Assembly (NCBI RefSeq): GCF_007097485.1
Contig: NZ_VKDE01000001.1
Coordinates: 363,841 to 427,840, forward strand
Source: Carboxylicivirga sp. M1479
Lineage (GTDB): Bacteria; Bacteroidota; Bacteroidia; Bacteroidales; Marinilabiliaceae
Direction of reading: 5' to 3'
Length of the DNA stretch: 64,000 nt
Under the pieces are notes generated by a model. The model ran no database searches. It worked only from the letters and a program-made list of their open reading frames with translations, and had not been told where the DNA came from. The position numbers and the translations under genes were made by a program. This document shows, in pieces, positions 45,326 to 53,419 of this stretch. Within the stretch, counting starts at the first letter, position 1. Each line of letters begins with the position of its first letter.

Positions 45326-45366
45326 TACAAAAAAAGGCCACTAGCCAAGTGGGCTAGCAACCTTTT
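45326..45366 (-). terminator. Terminator of the small lipoprotein gene
   Basis: AAAAGG-CCA-CTAGCC (45332-45346) pairs with GGCTAG-CAA-CCTTTT (45352-45366). On the minus strand a T-run follows. Confidence 0.65.
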
Positions 45367-45424
45367 AGTATATACGGAGTCACGAATATCGACTCAAAGT
45401 AATATTAAAGAATAATGTATTAAA

Positions 45425-45589
45425 TTATACAGGCTCTTTAACTGGTTCCATAGGATGAACTGGTCCTGGGTATTCAGGTAAGTGCTCTGGATTTTGTGGT
45501 TCAACATATTTATCATCACTACTGCAAGATGTTAGACTTAAACCGACAATAAAAATGCCTAATGCGAAAATTGATTTAAACGTTTTCAT
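45425..45589 (-). CDS. Small lipoprotein (54 aa)
   Basis: A short gene reading MKTFKSIFALGIFIVGLSL, then lipobox LTSC (Cys22) and a proline-rich mature part of 33 residues ending PMEPVKEPV. The ATG start, clear lipoprotein signal and downstream terminator support it. It is likely membrane-anchored. The function is unknown; it resembles the short envelope lipoproteins often left unannotated. Confidence 0.75.
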   Translation of the reverse strand: MKTFKSIFALGIFIVGLSLTSCSSDDKYVEPQNPEHLPEYPGPVHPMEPVKEPV

Positions 45590-45753
45590 GACTCAAAAAA
45601 TTAATGAATACTTAGTTAATTACTACAATACAAATATGCAGTGTTGGAATGCATGATTTGAATCCTAAAAGTTCAAGCTGTATCCCATTTAGCTCAATGT
45701 TTGATTTGTGTTCGAAGTTCTTGTAATTTAATAGCCGCTTAATAAATACCAAT

Positions 45754-46740
45754 ATGCCAGATAAAACGATTGTTAAAACCAAAGAGGGGCCTGCCATTAA
45801 TTATTACCAAGCCTTACAAAAGCTTTTTGGTGGTTCTGTCAATAATGGAGAATATCAGGTTAAGAATGCCCTTGTTGATATTCATATGTCCGCATATCAG
45901 TACGAACAAGATATAGAGTTGCTAATTGCTTCAGGTACCTGTTCCAATGCAATGGAAATTGATCGGGAACCCGACGATGATCCCAACTACATCCATATAA
46001 ACATTATTAAAGAGGGGCAATTAACACAGTTTTATTCCAATCAAAAGCAGCTTGATGAAGCAGATACCTCCAAAGGTGTGTTTGTATACAATGGCTTGTT
46101 CCCTTTAAAAGCAGAAATACCTGCCCGTATCAATTATAAGTCGGTTGCTTTTAAATTTAATAAGCGAGCATTGGAAAAATTAATACCCGAAGCAGTTTAC
46201 ATCTTCGATGAGTTATTTGGTGACCAGCAGCCAATAGCTTACCACATGCAGGCATCGAAAGAGATTGAGCGGCTAACCGACGATATTTTCTATTTTAGAG
46301 ACGTGGAATTTGGCGGACAAATGATGGTGATGGCACGTGGCTTTGAAGTATTTTCATCCTTGTTTTTGAGTGCTAAAAATCACTTCGAAAATAATAACCT
46401 CCATGGGCTTCATGTAGATGATTATGAGCGTTTACTCAAGATAAAAGAAAAGTTGTTGTCGAGCTTTGATCAACGTATTTCACTTGATGATATAGCACAA
46501 GAGTTTGGCATTAGCGTATCAAAGCTCAAGCGCGACTTTAAAGCCCTCTTCGATTGTTCCTTATATCAGTTTTATACGCATGCTAAAATGGATGAGGCCT
46601 ACCGTTTACTCAAAACAGGTAACTATTCGGTAATGGATGTTGGTTATGATTTGGGCTACCAAAACCTTTCTAAGTTTTCCATGATGTTTAAAAAAGTCAA
46701 AGGCATCTCGCCCAAAGATATTATTCCAATAAAGGTTTAA
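45754..46740 (+). CDS. AraC-family transcriptional regulator
   Basis: 328 residues. The N-terminal ~215 residues form an effector or dimerisation domain unlike the arabinose cupin by eye. The C-terminal AraC DNA-binding domain (~228-326) has both helix-turn-helix motifs: ISLDDIAQEFGISVSKLKRDFKALFDCSLYQF and YSVMDVGYDLGYQNLSKFSMMFKKVKGISPKD, with the PxDFR-like end replaced by ISPKDIIP. The target is unknown. The nearest gene, the small lipoprotein, is divergent and could be regulated by it. Confidence 0.9.
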   Translation: MPDKTIVKTKEGPAINYYQALQKLFGGSVNNGEYQVKNALVDIHMSAYQYEQDIELLIASGTCSNAMEIDREPDDDPNYIHINIIKEGQLTQFYSNQKQLDEADTSKGVFVYNGLFPLKAEIPARINYKSVAFKFNKRALEKLIPEAVYIFDELFGDQQPIAYHMQASKEIERLTDDIFYFRDVEFGGQMMVMARGFEVFSSLFLSAKNHFENNNLHGLHVDDYERLLKIKEKLLSSFDQRISLDDIAQEFGISVSKLKRDFKALFDCSLYQFYTHAKMDEAYRLLKTGNYSVMDVGYDLGYQNLSKFSMMFKKVKGISPKDIIPIKV

Positions 46741-46982
46741 TCCGCATTATGTATTAGAATGTCGTTATGAACATTGAAAGTGCAATAAAACAAGGTTTTA
46801 TCGAAACGAGACATAGCACCGTTCTGGTGAGTTGAGATGAAACAACGGAGTGACTTGTTTTGAAGCAATTTCAATGTGTAATAGATTTTCTAATGCATAT
46901 TGCGGGTTTAAGGCTCTAAAGAAACTAGTTTCACTTTAATTCATCAGCGCTTTCTCAAAAAGTGGAATGCAAGCAAAAGTTG
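46741..46982. other. Non-coding sequence, no feature recognised
   Basis: The left part of a ~985-bp gene-free stretch between the AraC gene and dgt. All frames are broken. No terminator hairpin with a T-run is obvious after the AraC stop. Confidence 0.4.
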
Positions 46983-47352
46983 AAAATCCTGAAAGGATGA
47001 ACCCAAAATAGCCTTGTGCAAAGTGCAACCGCGCGATCTTCTCCTGAATAATCGAGATCGGCTTCACGATTTTACCAAGGCTTTTTTTAAAACGAAACCA
47101 ATTCTAAAAGAGGCCATACTGCATAACGCTAAAAAAAAACTAAATATTGAACTCCCCCAATCGAAACAGAGTTTCGAACTATTGAAAGTAAGTGATAAGA
47201 GTGGATATTGCAGCATGGCGGCCTTGACGAAGGAAAGGGGAAGCCTGTAGCAATAAATCCATCTCTGGTGCGTAGCAATCACTTCTTTCAATAAAGTTTT
47301 TTGCTCCTCGTTTTTTCTAAAAAAATGAGGAATCTGCCTGATAAGGCAAATG
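46983..47352. repeat. Serial-hairpin intergenic repeat, copy A (full length)
   Basis: It begins AAAATCCTGAAAGGATG and ends CTGATAAGGCAAATG, as does copy C at 50479-50769. Shared segments include the ATCCT-GAA-AGGAT hairpin, ATAGCCTTG, CGAAACAGAGTTTCG, GACGAAGGA, GTAGCAATCAC and GCTCCTCGTTTTTTCTAAA...ATGAGGA. It contains a ~90-bp insertion relative to copy C. An open frame inside it (47014-47250) is not considered a gene. Confidence 0.75.
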
Positions 47353-47503
47353 TCCAACGTTCTATCATTACTCTTTCATTGATTAACACGACAGCGTTGA
47401 AAACAAAAAAAATGTAAAATACTACCGCAGAGTTAAAGGAGAACAGAGAGTTTATTCTCATACGAACCACTTCCCCACTTGCAACAACGATCCATCCAAA
47501 AGC

Positions 47504-47593
47504 AAAATCATGAAAGGATTATACCCGAATAGCCTTGTACGTAGTGCAAGGTATATCATGTGACCTATGGTATCAAGCGCAAAGTGCTTGAAC
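47504..47593. repeat. Serial-hairpin intergenic repeat, copy B (partial)
   Basis: It contains the first three hairpins only: ATCATGAAAGGAT, CCTTG-N9-CAAGG (GCCTTGTACGTAGTGCAAGG) and CAAGCGCAAAGTGCTTG. The downstream 10-bp inverted repeat AAAATGCGCT/AGCGCATTTT (47636-47645 and 47698-47707) may be a separate small element. Confidence 0.7.
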
Positions 47594-47725
47594 GTGAAAT
47601 GTTAATCGAATCCTTTTTAATACCGATTACTATTCAAAATGCGCTTTCCGTTCGCTTCACTCCTAAAAGCACTATGAATATGTATCGGCATTATAACAGC
47701 GCATTTTATTTTTTAGGTGGTATAA

Positions 47726-49048
47726 CTACTGCAAGCCAATGCCACTTATTTTTTTGTATAAATCCAGTGCATACACATCCGTCATGCCCGAAATAAAATC
47801 TAAAACAGATTGTATTTTATCTATTAAAGGGGTGTCGCTGTCGCTGGCAAATTGCTCTGGAATAAACGGAAGCAGCATTTTCGAATAGAAGTCATCAGGA
47901 TTGGTTACAGCTTTAATAAATTCTTCTAACAATGTGCCTAGTATGCGGTAACCAGCAATTTCAATTTCCACCACCGATGGGTGTTTATAAATGCGTTTGA
48001 AAGCTGTTTGTTTGCAGGTTTCCATGGCTTCCAGCTCATGCCCGCTTAAATGATCTATTAAACCTTTGCTAAATTGCCCATTAAGAATAGCCTCGTGGTT
48101 GTTCCAGAAAATATCGGTGCAGTGATTAACCAGCTTACCAATAACTTTGGCTCGCAAAAAGGCCATGCGCTCATTTTTGTCGCTTACCTCCTTAAAAACC
48201 GATTCAATCTTCTCAAACTCTTTGGCTTCTTTTTCTTTATCAAAAAAGGCAGTTAACAAGTCCAGTGTTTCTTCGTAGGATAATATCTTGAGCTTGTGAG
48301 CATCTTCAATATCCATTACCTGATAACAAATATCATCGGCAGCTTCAACTAAATATACGAGCGGATGGCGTGCGTATGTGCCAGTTTCAGCATCGAGCAA
48401 CTTAAGTCCTAAATTAGTGGCTATGTGTTCAAAGGTTTCTTTCTCCGATTGGAAGTATCCAAATTTCTTTTTGCCTATTCCCGATTCGTAGGGGTACTTG
48501 AGAATAGACGCAATGGTGGTGTAGGTCATGGCAAAACCACCTTTTCTTCGCCCTTTAAAAGCATGGGTTAGCATGCGCAAAGCGTTGGCGTTGCCTTCAA
48601 AGCGGGTAATGTCGGTCCATTGCGATGGTGTTAATTGACTTTTAAACTGCTGGCCGTCGCCATTCGAAAAATAATGACCAATGGCCTCTTCGCCCGAGTG
48701 GCCAAAGGGTGGATTGCCCAAATCGTGCGCCAAACAAGCGGCAGCAACCACCGAGCCTATTTCACTTACCAAATCAGCATCGCCAAAACCTCCTTCAATC
48801 AATTTGTTTGAAATATTATTGGCCAGAGAGCGTCCAACACTCGCCACTTCAAGGCTATGGGTAAGGCGGTTGTGTACAAATACACTGCCTGGCAAGGGAA
48901 AAACCTGCGTTTTATCCTGTAAGCGTCTGAATGGAGATGAAAATATCAAACGATCATAATCGCGCTGAAACTGGGTGCGATCATGTTTAATCTCTTTTAT
49001 GTTTTCTTGTCCGGTACGTATCGTTGATAGTAATTGATTCCAATTCAT
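47726..49048 (-). CDS. dgt: Deoxyguanosinetriphosphate triphosphohydrolase (dGTPase)
   Basis: 440 residues. The enzyme hydrolyses dGTP to deoxyguanosine and tripolyphosphate. HD-domain metal ligands are visible: His64 in NRLTHSLEVASVGRS, His108-Asp109 in CLAHDLGNPPFGHSGEEA, and a later Asp in EAADDICYQVMDIEDAHK. FRRLQDKTQVFPLPG is the family's N-terminal signature. It is one base from the metallopeptidase gene, so the two form an operon. Such enzymes control dNTP pools, and some restrict phage, but this looks like the housekeeping type. Confidence 0.95.
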   Translation of the reverse strand: MNWNQLLSTIRTGQENIKEIKHDRTQFQRDYDRLIFSSPFRRLQDKTQVFPLPGSVFVHNRLTHSLEVASVGRSLANNISNKLIEGGFGDADLVSEIGSVVAAACLAHDLGNPPFGHSGEEAIGHYFSNGDGQQFKSQLTPSQWTDITRFEGNANALRMLTHAFKGRRKGGFAMTYTTIASILKYPYESGIGKKKFGYFQSEKETFEHIATNLGLKLLDAETGTYARHPLVYLVEAADDICYQVMDIEDAHKLKILSYEETLDLLTAFFDKEKEAKEFEKIESVFKEVSDKNERMAFLRAKVIGKLVNHCTDIFWNNHEAILNGQFSKGLIDHLSGHELEAMETCKQTAFKRIYKHPSVVEIEIAGYRILGTLLEEFIKAVTNPDDFYSKMLLPFIPEQFASDSDTPLIDKIQSVLDFISGMTDVYALDLYKKISGIGLQ

Positions 49049-49049
49049 G

Positions 49050-49775
49050 CTAATAGATTTTTGTTTGATAATCCTTCATCGCCTTATCCAATTGTTTGGC
49101 TTGCCCATGACACATTATGTCGAGACGTGCCCAAAAATGCGGACCGTGGTTTTTCTCGTGCACATGGCATAGCTCGTGCAAAAGTACATAATCGATCAGT
49201 TGATCAGGCAGGCGCATTAAATGAAGATTTAAATTGATGTTGTTGGTGGCTGAACATGATCCCCAACGCGACTTAAGGTTTTTAATGGTCACATTCTGAT
49301 AGCGAATGTTGTGTTGCTTGGCTAGCCATGCCAGTCGCCCCGGTAAAAAACGTTTGGCCTCCATGCGTAACGACTCTTCAATACCATAACGGATGGTTTC
49401 TTGCACCTCGGGAGCACTTACTGGCACATTAGCAGGGTAAAAAACCTGAAGCAGGCCATCTTTCAATTGCAGCCTTATTTTCGGGTGCGCATGTTTGCTA
49501 ATTTTTAAAGCAAACGAACGGCTTGCAAAACGTGTGTTTTCATCAAAAACAGTCAGCTTCTGTTCTTTCTCTTCTAGTTTTTGCAAGTTTTTAAGTATCC
49601 AATGTCGCTTCTCCTTTAAAAAAATAATACCCTCCTTAATGTCAGCATCCTGTGGTAAAATAAGCGTAATGCCAGCAAAAGGTTTTAAGCGAATGCTAAT
49701 TCTCCTAGCCTTGCTGCTTAGCTTAACGGTTACTTCTCCTAGCTCCGGTATGTTAATACGCTGTTCGTTCTTCAC
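49050..49775 (-). CDS. YgjP/WLM-like M48-type metallopeptidase
   Basis: 241 residues of the YgjP (DUF45, SprT-clan) family. The zinc motif HELCH (200-204) with a third ligand His210 (HEKNHGPHFW) is preceded by LKSRWGSCSATNNINLNL, the family signature. The N-terminal beta region (residues 1-100) is typical. These proteins are often found beside restriction or DNA-metabolism genes, but their substrate is unknown. It is the first gene of a two-gene operon with dgt. Confidence 0.92.
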   Translation of the reverse strand: MKNEQRINIPELGEVTVKLSSKARRISIRLKPFAGITLILPQDADIKEGIIFLKEKRHWILKNLQKLEEKEQKLTVFDENTRFASRSFALKISKHAHPKIRLQLKDGLLQVFYPANVPVSAPEVQETIRYGIEESLRMEAKRFLPGRLAWLAKQHNIRYQNVTIKNLKSRWGSCSATNNINLNLHLMRLPDQLIDYVLLHELCHVHEKNHGPHFWARLDIMCHGQAKQLDKAMKDYQTKIY

Positions 49776-50106
49776 ACTTTTCTATTCTGCCATAAAAGTA
49801 GTAAATAATCAGAATTCAGGGATTGCATCTCACGGCAAACCTTTTTAAAACAAAGCTGTAAATCAACCGACCTCACCAACGTAGCTTGGGACCCAATCTC
49901 ATAAGTGGAGGGTAGAAAAATTTGGCTCGAAGCTGCAAATCTTTAAATTTTTCCCGAAGCGTTGAGTTATTGGGTAAGCGAGTGGTGCAGTCGCGGCCTT
50001 TTTTGTTTCCGTTTTTGGGGCTGTTGCCAAAAATGAAAAGCCCTTGCGGCTAGAGCAAAGGTATAAGTCTTAAATGCGCTTGCCCTAGATTGCATCTGCA
50101 ATTATT
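49776..50106. other. Non-coding repeat-rich sequence upstream of the metallopeptidase
   Basis: The first part of a ~1.8-kb gene-free stretch. It has inverted segments such as AAATTTTTC and GAAAAATTT around 49915-49967 and a GC-richer part near 50000 (GGCCTTTTTTGTTTCCG), which resemble interspersed non-coding sequences seen elsewhere in Bacteroidota. No gene is supported. Confidence 0.45.
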
Positions 50107-50177
50107 CACGAATAGCCTTGTACGTAGTGCAAGGTGTTGGTTGTGTTCCATGTTCAGCAAGCGCGAAGTGCTTGAAC
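50107..50177. repeat. Serial-hairpin intergenic repeat, copy D (partial)
   Basis: It contains CGAATAGCCTTG...GTGCAAGG and CAAGCGCGAAGTGCTTGAAC with the spacer TGTGTTCCATG(T/C)TCA, almost identical to the matching part of copy C. The ATCCT-GAA-AGGAT hairpin and the right half are missing. Confidence 0.7.
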
Positions 50178-50478
50178 TTTAAATTCTATCCTTGGCTTAG
50201 ATTAGTAAGAATCTTTTGTGCTCAAGCCGCACAGGCTTCTACTTTTGCCTACAGTCGCAAAAGTAGACAAAAAGTCCGCTGACGGCAGCACTCGATGACC
50301 TTTCTAATTTTATTCACTGAATTAAAAGAACTCACCCGAAAAAAAAACGGGCTCAAACAGCTTTTAATTCTACCCTCATTTCAATTGAAAGGTGCCCATC
50401 TACGTTGCTGAGGTCAGTAAGCTAACAACCCAAAATATGGGTATTTTCAACACTCGAAATAGCTTTCAACCAAATGGC
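50178..50478. other. Non-coding, short inverted repeat only
   Basis: CTTTTGCCTACAGTCGCAAAAGTAGACAAAAAG (about 50241-50273, quoted in parts: CTTTTGC and GCAAAAG) forms a hairpin common in Bacteroidota spacers. No coding frame is supported. Confidence 0.4.
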
Positions 50479-50769
50479 AAAATCCTGAAAGGATGATACC
50501 CGAATAGCCTTGTACGTAGTGCAAGGTATTGATTGTGTTCCATGCTCAACAAGCGCGAAGTGCTTGAACTCTACCACTCGAAACAGTGTTTCGAAGTATT
50601 GAAAGCTAGTAATAGGTAGGACTATTGTTGAATGACGGCTTCGACGAAGGAGAAGGGAAGTCTGAAACAATAAAGTCGTTACCGTTGCGTAGCAATCACC
50701 TCTTTCAATAAAGTTTTTTGCTCCTCGTTTTTTCTAAAAAAATGAGGAACCCGCCTGGTAAGGCAAATG
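50479..50769. repeat. Serial-hairpin intergenic repeat, copy C (full length, reference copy)
   Basis: Seven short hairpins in 291 bp: ATCCT-GAA-AGGAT; CCTTG...CAAGG; CAAGC-GCGAAGT-GCTTG; CGAAAC-AGT-GTTTCG; TTGC-GTA-GCAA; CCTC-G-TTTTTT...AAAAAA-T-GAGG; GCCT-GGTA-AGGC. The same order is found in copy A. The loops often contain GTAG or GAAG, as in REP elements mobilised by RAYT transposases. No transposase gene is near. Confidence 0.8.
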
Positions 50770-51233
50770 ATTACCGTTGCTGCTGGCTTCACCAGTCTTA
50801 ACTCCTAATTCACCAATAAACTTGTTCATTACTCCCTATTATTAACGTTAAAGGCTATTTGTTATCATTTAATACCAAATGTATTACAAAATGAGCTTTT
50901 TGCCATTTTGCTAATTACATTGGTAAATGCCGTTGAATCAATGAAAAGCTTTATTGAAACGCGGTTGAAAATAAAGCTCATTCTATTGACCAAACGGTAT
51001 AATTCATTCTTTTAGGCGAAACACCATGTTCAAATGCTGTATTCTTCTTTGTTTTATCAGAAGACTGTTGATTAATAACTGCCGACGTCATTTTTTTCGC
51101 TCAATCCCACTAAAAAATTGGTGAAGACTGCAAAGAAATGACTCCAGCCCATTCGTGAATGACATAATCTCGCTTAGAAATCAATGAAGACCGCATGCGA
51201 ACCATTCATGCCCACATAAATTTTGTAAACGAC

Positions 51234-51305
51234 TGGTATTTTGTCATTCCAAAGGGGGATTGTATGATTTCGGGATGGTATTTTGTCATTTTGCAATGGG
51301 ATTGT
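51234..51305. repeat. Two tandem 42-bp-period repeats
   Basis: TGGTATTTTGTCATT occurs at 51234-51248 and 51276-51290, each followed by 7-8 variable bases and GGGATTGT. The period is 42 bp with only two units seen. They could be operator sites or the remains of a longer array. Confidence 0.55.
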
Positions 51306-51363
51306 TTCAAAAAATGATGGTCAGCCCTTATTTGCATGGCGTTGTTTAGAAGTTAAAACAGAT

Positions 51364-51511
51364 GATGTGTGATGATTTTTGGAAAATATATTATTCGGGA
51401 ATGGACTAGGAGGAATTATGGGATTTTTCTTTATGATTATGCTTGTGGTAAAATAATAGATTAAATTTTAGTGGAGTATCATTGCTTAAATGTTTTCTAT
51501 ATTTGAGATAA
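51364..51511 (+). repeat. Promoter-bearing direct repeat, copy 1
   Basis: About 148 bp aligned with 54250-54398, mostly identical, with runs such as ATTCGGGAATGGAC and TTTAGTGGAGTATCATTGCT. It ends in TATATTTGAGATAA, which contains a perfect -7 box TATATTTG (51498-51505). It lies 48 bp upstream of the membrane-protein gene. Confidence 0.8.
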
Positions 51512-51559
51512 CATGTATCGATGTTATAAACAAGGTCTTTTAGGCTACAAAACATATTA

Positions 51560-52111
51560 ATGATGGATTTCTGGATAATTTTTATAGCAATTATTGTATT
51601 CTCTCTCATTTTTCAAATCTTGCTTAATTACAGTAAACTAAGAAAAATTAAAAAGTTACATAAACTACACCTAACCGACTTCAATAAATTTATAGAAGAA
51701 AGTGAGATAGCACTGTCCTTATTTAAAGAAGCTGGACTTGAGGATGGTAAGGTCATGGTTACTAGGGAGTCCGACTTAGTATTAAGAACGCCAATGATAG
51801 ATATTCCTCAGTATCATCAGCACAATGTATCTGTGTTTAATAATGTAGCTTGTAATCATGAAGATATAATTCCTGCGGTTAACGGACTCTTTATGAAAAC
51901 AAAAGGTGTTTTTCGTCATAGACTTAGAGAAGTTTTAAATCCATTAAATTGGGTACTGTTTGTAATCAATTTACCATCGCATGTATTGAAATATATTGGA
52001 TTTGGAGAGGGTAATATAATAATGAAACTTGTACAGCTAACTTACTGGATTTTTGGTATGGCTAAAATGTTGAATGATCTCGAGTTAATAGACATTAGCT
52101 CTATAATATAA
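51560..52111 (+). CDS. Hypothetical membrane protein (183 aa)
   Basis: One N-terminal transmembrane helix (~4-25, WIIFIAIIVFSLIFQILL) is followed by a basic juxtamembrane helix (KLRKIKKLHKLH). After a soluble middle part come two weaker hydrophobic segments near the C-terminus (~128-147 and ~158-172). No family is recognised. It is transcribed from the promoter at the end of the direct repeat. Its company (TetR/acetyltransferase module, KAP NTPase) marks it as an accessory gene, possibly membrane-active, but no toxin motif is visible. Confidence 0.6.
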   Translation: MMDFWIIFIAIIVFSLIFQILLNYSKLRKIKKLHKLHLTDFNKFIEESEIALSLFKEAGLEDGKVMVTRESDLVLRTPMIDIPQYHQHNVSVFNNVACNHEDIIPAVNGLFMKTKGVFRHRLREVLNPLNWVLFVINLPSHVLKYIGFGEGNIIMKLVQLTYWIFGMAKMLNDLELIDISSII

Positions 52112-52366
52112 AACTATACACATCACGCTCGCGTATAGTAAATTACGTTCATGATTTCTAGGTAGTTGTGTTTGTAATCGAACACTGCTAAATTTTTGGA
52201 TTACTTTCGAAATGGAAAGTATAAATACAAATATAAGATTTGGCTCGGTAGAGTTTTAGTACGTTTGCTTGTTTAAATTCATCATGGCGCCTTGTCGCGA
52301 AACCGCTGTTCTTAATCTCAAAAGACTTCCTCACTCTTCAAAAATTTCTTATTGAAAATAATTCTC
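52112..52366. other. Spacer before the tetR promoter, nothing recognised
   Basis: AT-rich; no hairpin with a T-run and no open frame of note. With the promoter below it makes a 331-bp gap. Confidence 0.4.
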
Positions 52367-52396
52367 TTGCGAATTAAAAAAATGTATTTACATTTG
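52367..52396 (+). promoter_or_regulatory. Promoter of the tetR operon
   Basis: TTG (52367-52369), a 19-nt spacer and TACATTTG (52389-52396) match the Bacteroidota promoter consensus exactly. Confidence 0.8.
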
Positions 52397-52397
52397 C

Positions 52398-52419
52398 ACC
52401 GACTGCACGGGCGGTCAGT
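52398..52419 (+). promoter_or_regulatory. TetR operator candidate
   Basis: Imperfect dyad ACCGACTG-CACGGG-CGGTCAGT directly after the -7 box. It resembles the ACCGACCG/CGGTCGGT operators of TetR-family repressors and overlaps the expected transcription start, pointing to autorepression. Confidence 0.6.
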
Positions 52420-52442
52420 TTAATTGAAAGTGATGTATTTTT

Positions 52443-52982
52443 ATGGATAAGAGAGAGCAATTAATAGATATAGCAACAAAACTATTCTCTGAGAGAGGGT
52501 ACGAAAATACACCTCTGTCGGTGGTATGCGAAAAGGCAAATGTGTCCAAGGGGCTAATTTCTCATCATTTTAAATCTAAAGACGGTTTGCTAAGAGAGAT
52601 TTTTCTAAAAACAACTCAATTGATTGTTGAAATAAATGCAGTTGACACGAAGAATAAGACTCCTAATGAGCAACTGGTTGACTTATTAGAATCTTTTTTT
52701 ATTCAATTGGAAGTTGATAAAATGTTCTTTCAATTCAGTTTAAATACGATGTTACAACCACGAACCAGAGAGGTGCTCAAAGATTTAATAAGTGAGAGAG
52801 CAACTTTTATTTTAAAATCAGTGACAAGTATTTTCAATAAATTGGATAAAGCAAAAGCAAATGTTCTAAGCTATATGTTTATTGCCGAGCTCGATGGGGT
52901 TGCAATAAATTACTTAGCAGGAGACATTGATTTTCCTTTATCAGACATTAAACAACATTTAATTGAAAAGTATAGAAATTAA
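52443..52982 (+). CDS. TetR-family transcriptional repressor
   Basis: 179 residues. The N-terminal helix-turn-helix (~1-47) reads ATKLFSERGYENTPLSVVCEKANVSKGLISHHFKSKDGLL, the TetR signature. The C-terminal helical domain binds an unknown ligand. It is the first gene of an overlapping three-gene operon with two acetyltransferases, so it probably controls their expression and its own. The autoregulation site is described separately. Confidence 0.93.
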   Translation: MDKREQLIDIATKLFSERGYENTPLSVVCEKANVSKGLISHHFKSKDGLLREIFLKTTQLIVEINAVDTKNKTPNEQLVDLLESFFIQLEVDKMFFQFSLNTMLQPRTREVLKDLISERATFILKSVTSIFNKLDKAKANVLSYMFIAELDGVAINYLAGDIDFPLSDIKQHLIEKYRN

Positions 52983-53419
52983 TGGAGATAAGAGAATTAA
53001 GTAATGAAGATATAAATGCAGTAGTTGAGCTTTGGTACAATGTATCTGTGCAAGCGCATAGCTTTATCCCAAATGATTATTGGGAAAAGAATAAAGAAGC
53101 TATGGCAACACAATACTTGCCGGGCTCAGAATGTTATTTAGCTCTTAATGAAGAAGAAATTGTTGGATTTGTAGCAATGGTTGAAGACTACCTTGCAGCC
53201 ATATTTGTTCAGACTAATATGCAGGGATCTGGCATCGGAAAAAAGCTTTTAGACTTTATAAAAAGTAAAAGGGAAGCAATCCAACTTAAAGTGTATAAAA
53301 ATAATTTCAAGAGTATTCAATTTTATAAACAACAGGGATTCAGTGTTCTTTCAGAATCCATTGAGGAAAGTACAAACGAAATTGAATACTATATGGAATG
53401 GAAAAAAGTAAGACAATGA
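52982..53419 (+). CDS. GNAT acetyltransferase (145 aa)
   Basis: Its ATG overlaps the TetR stop by one base (TAATG), so it is translationally coupled. The acetyl-CoA motif A is visible as IFVQTNMQGSGIGKKLLDFIK (QxxGxG/GxGxG type, ~80-98) with motif B LKVYKNNFKSIQFYKQQGF following. By pattern it is closest to YjaB/RimI-like N-acetyltransferases. The substrate is unknown; an amine compound or antibiotic is possible. Confidence 0.88.
   Translation: MEIRELSNEDINAVVELWYNVSVQAHSFIPNDYWEKNKEAMATQYLPGSECYLALNEEEIVGFVAMVEDYLAAIFVQTNMQGSGIGKKLLDFIKSKREAIQLKVYKNNFKSIQFYKQQGFSVLSESIEESTNEIEYYMEWKKVRQ

Noticed and set aside
47014..47250. Plus-strand open frame of 78 codons inside repeat copy A
   Set aside because: The matching part of copy C has no equivalent frame, so it is a chance frame in a non-coding repeat.
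47726..49775. dgt plus metallopeptidase as a phage-defence operon
   Set aside because: dGTPases can act in defence, but this one carries the usual housekeeping signatures and YgjP-like proteins are widespread; context alone is not enough.
50422..50670. Minus-strand open frame of 82 codons
   Set aside because: It overlaps repeat copy C and is not preserved in copy A; no start signal.
46741..51559. CRISPR array in the repeat-rich region
   Set aside because: The repeats are long, few, and irregularly spaced, with no regular spacer pattern and no cas genes.
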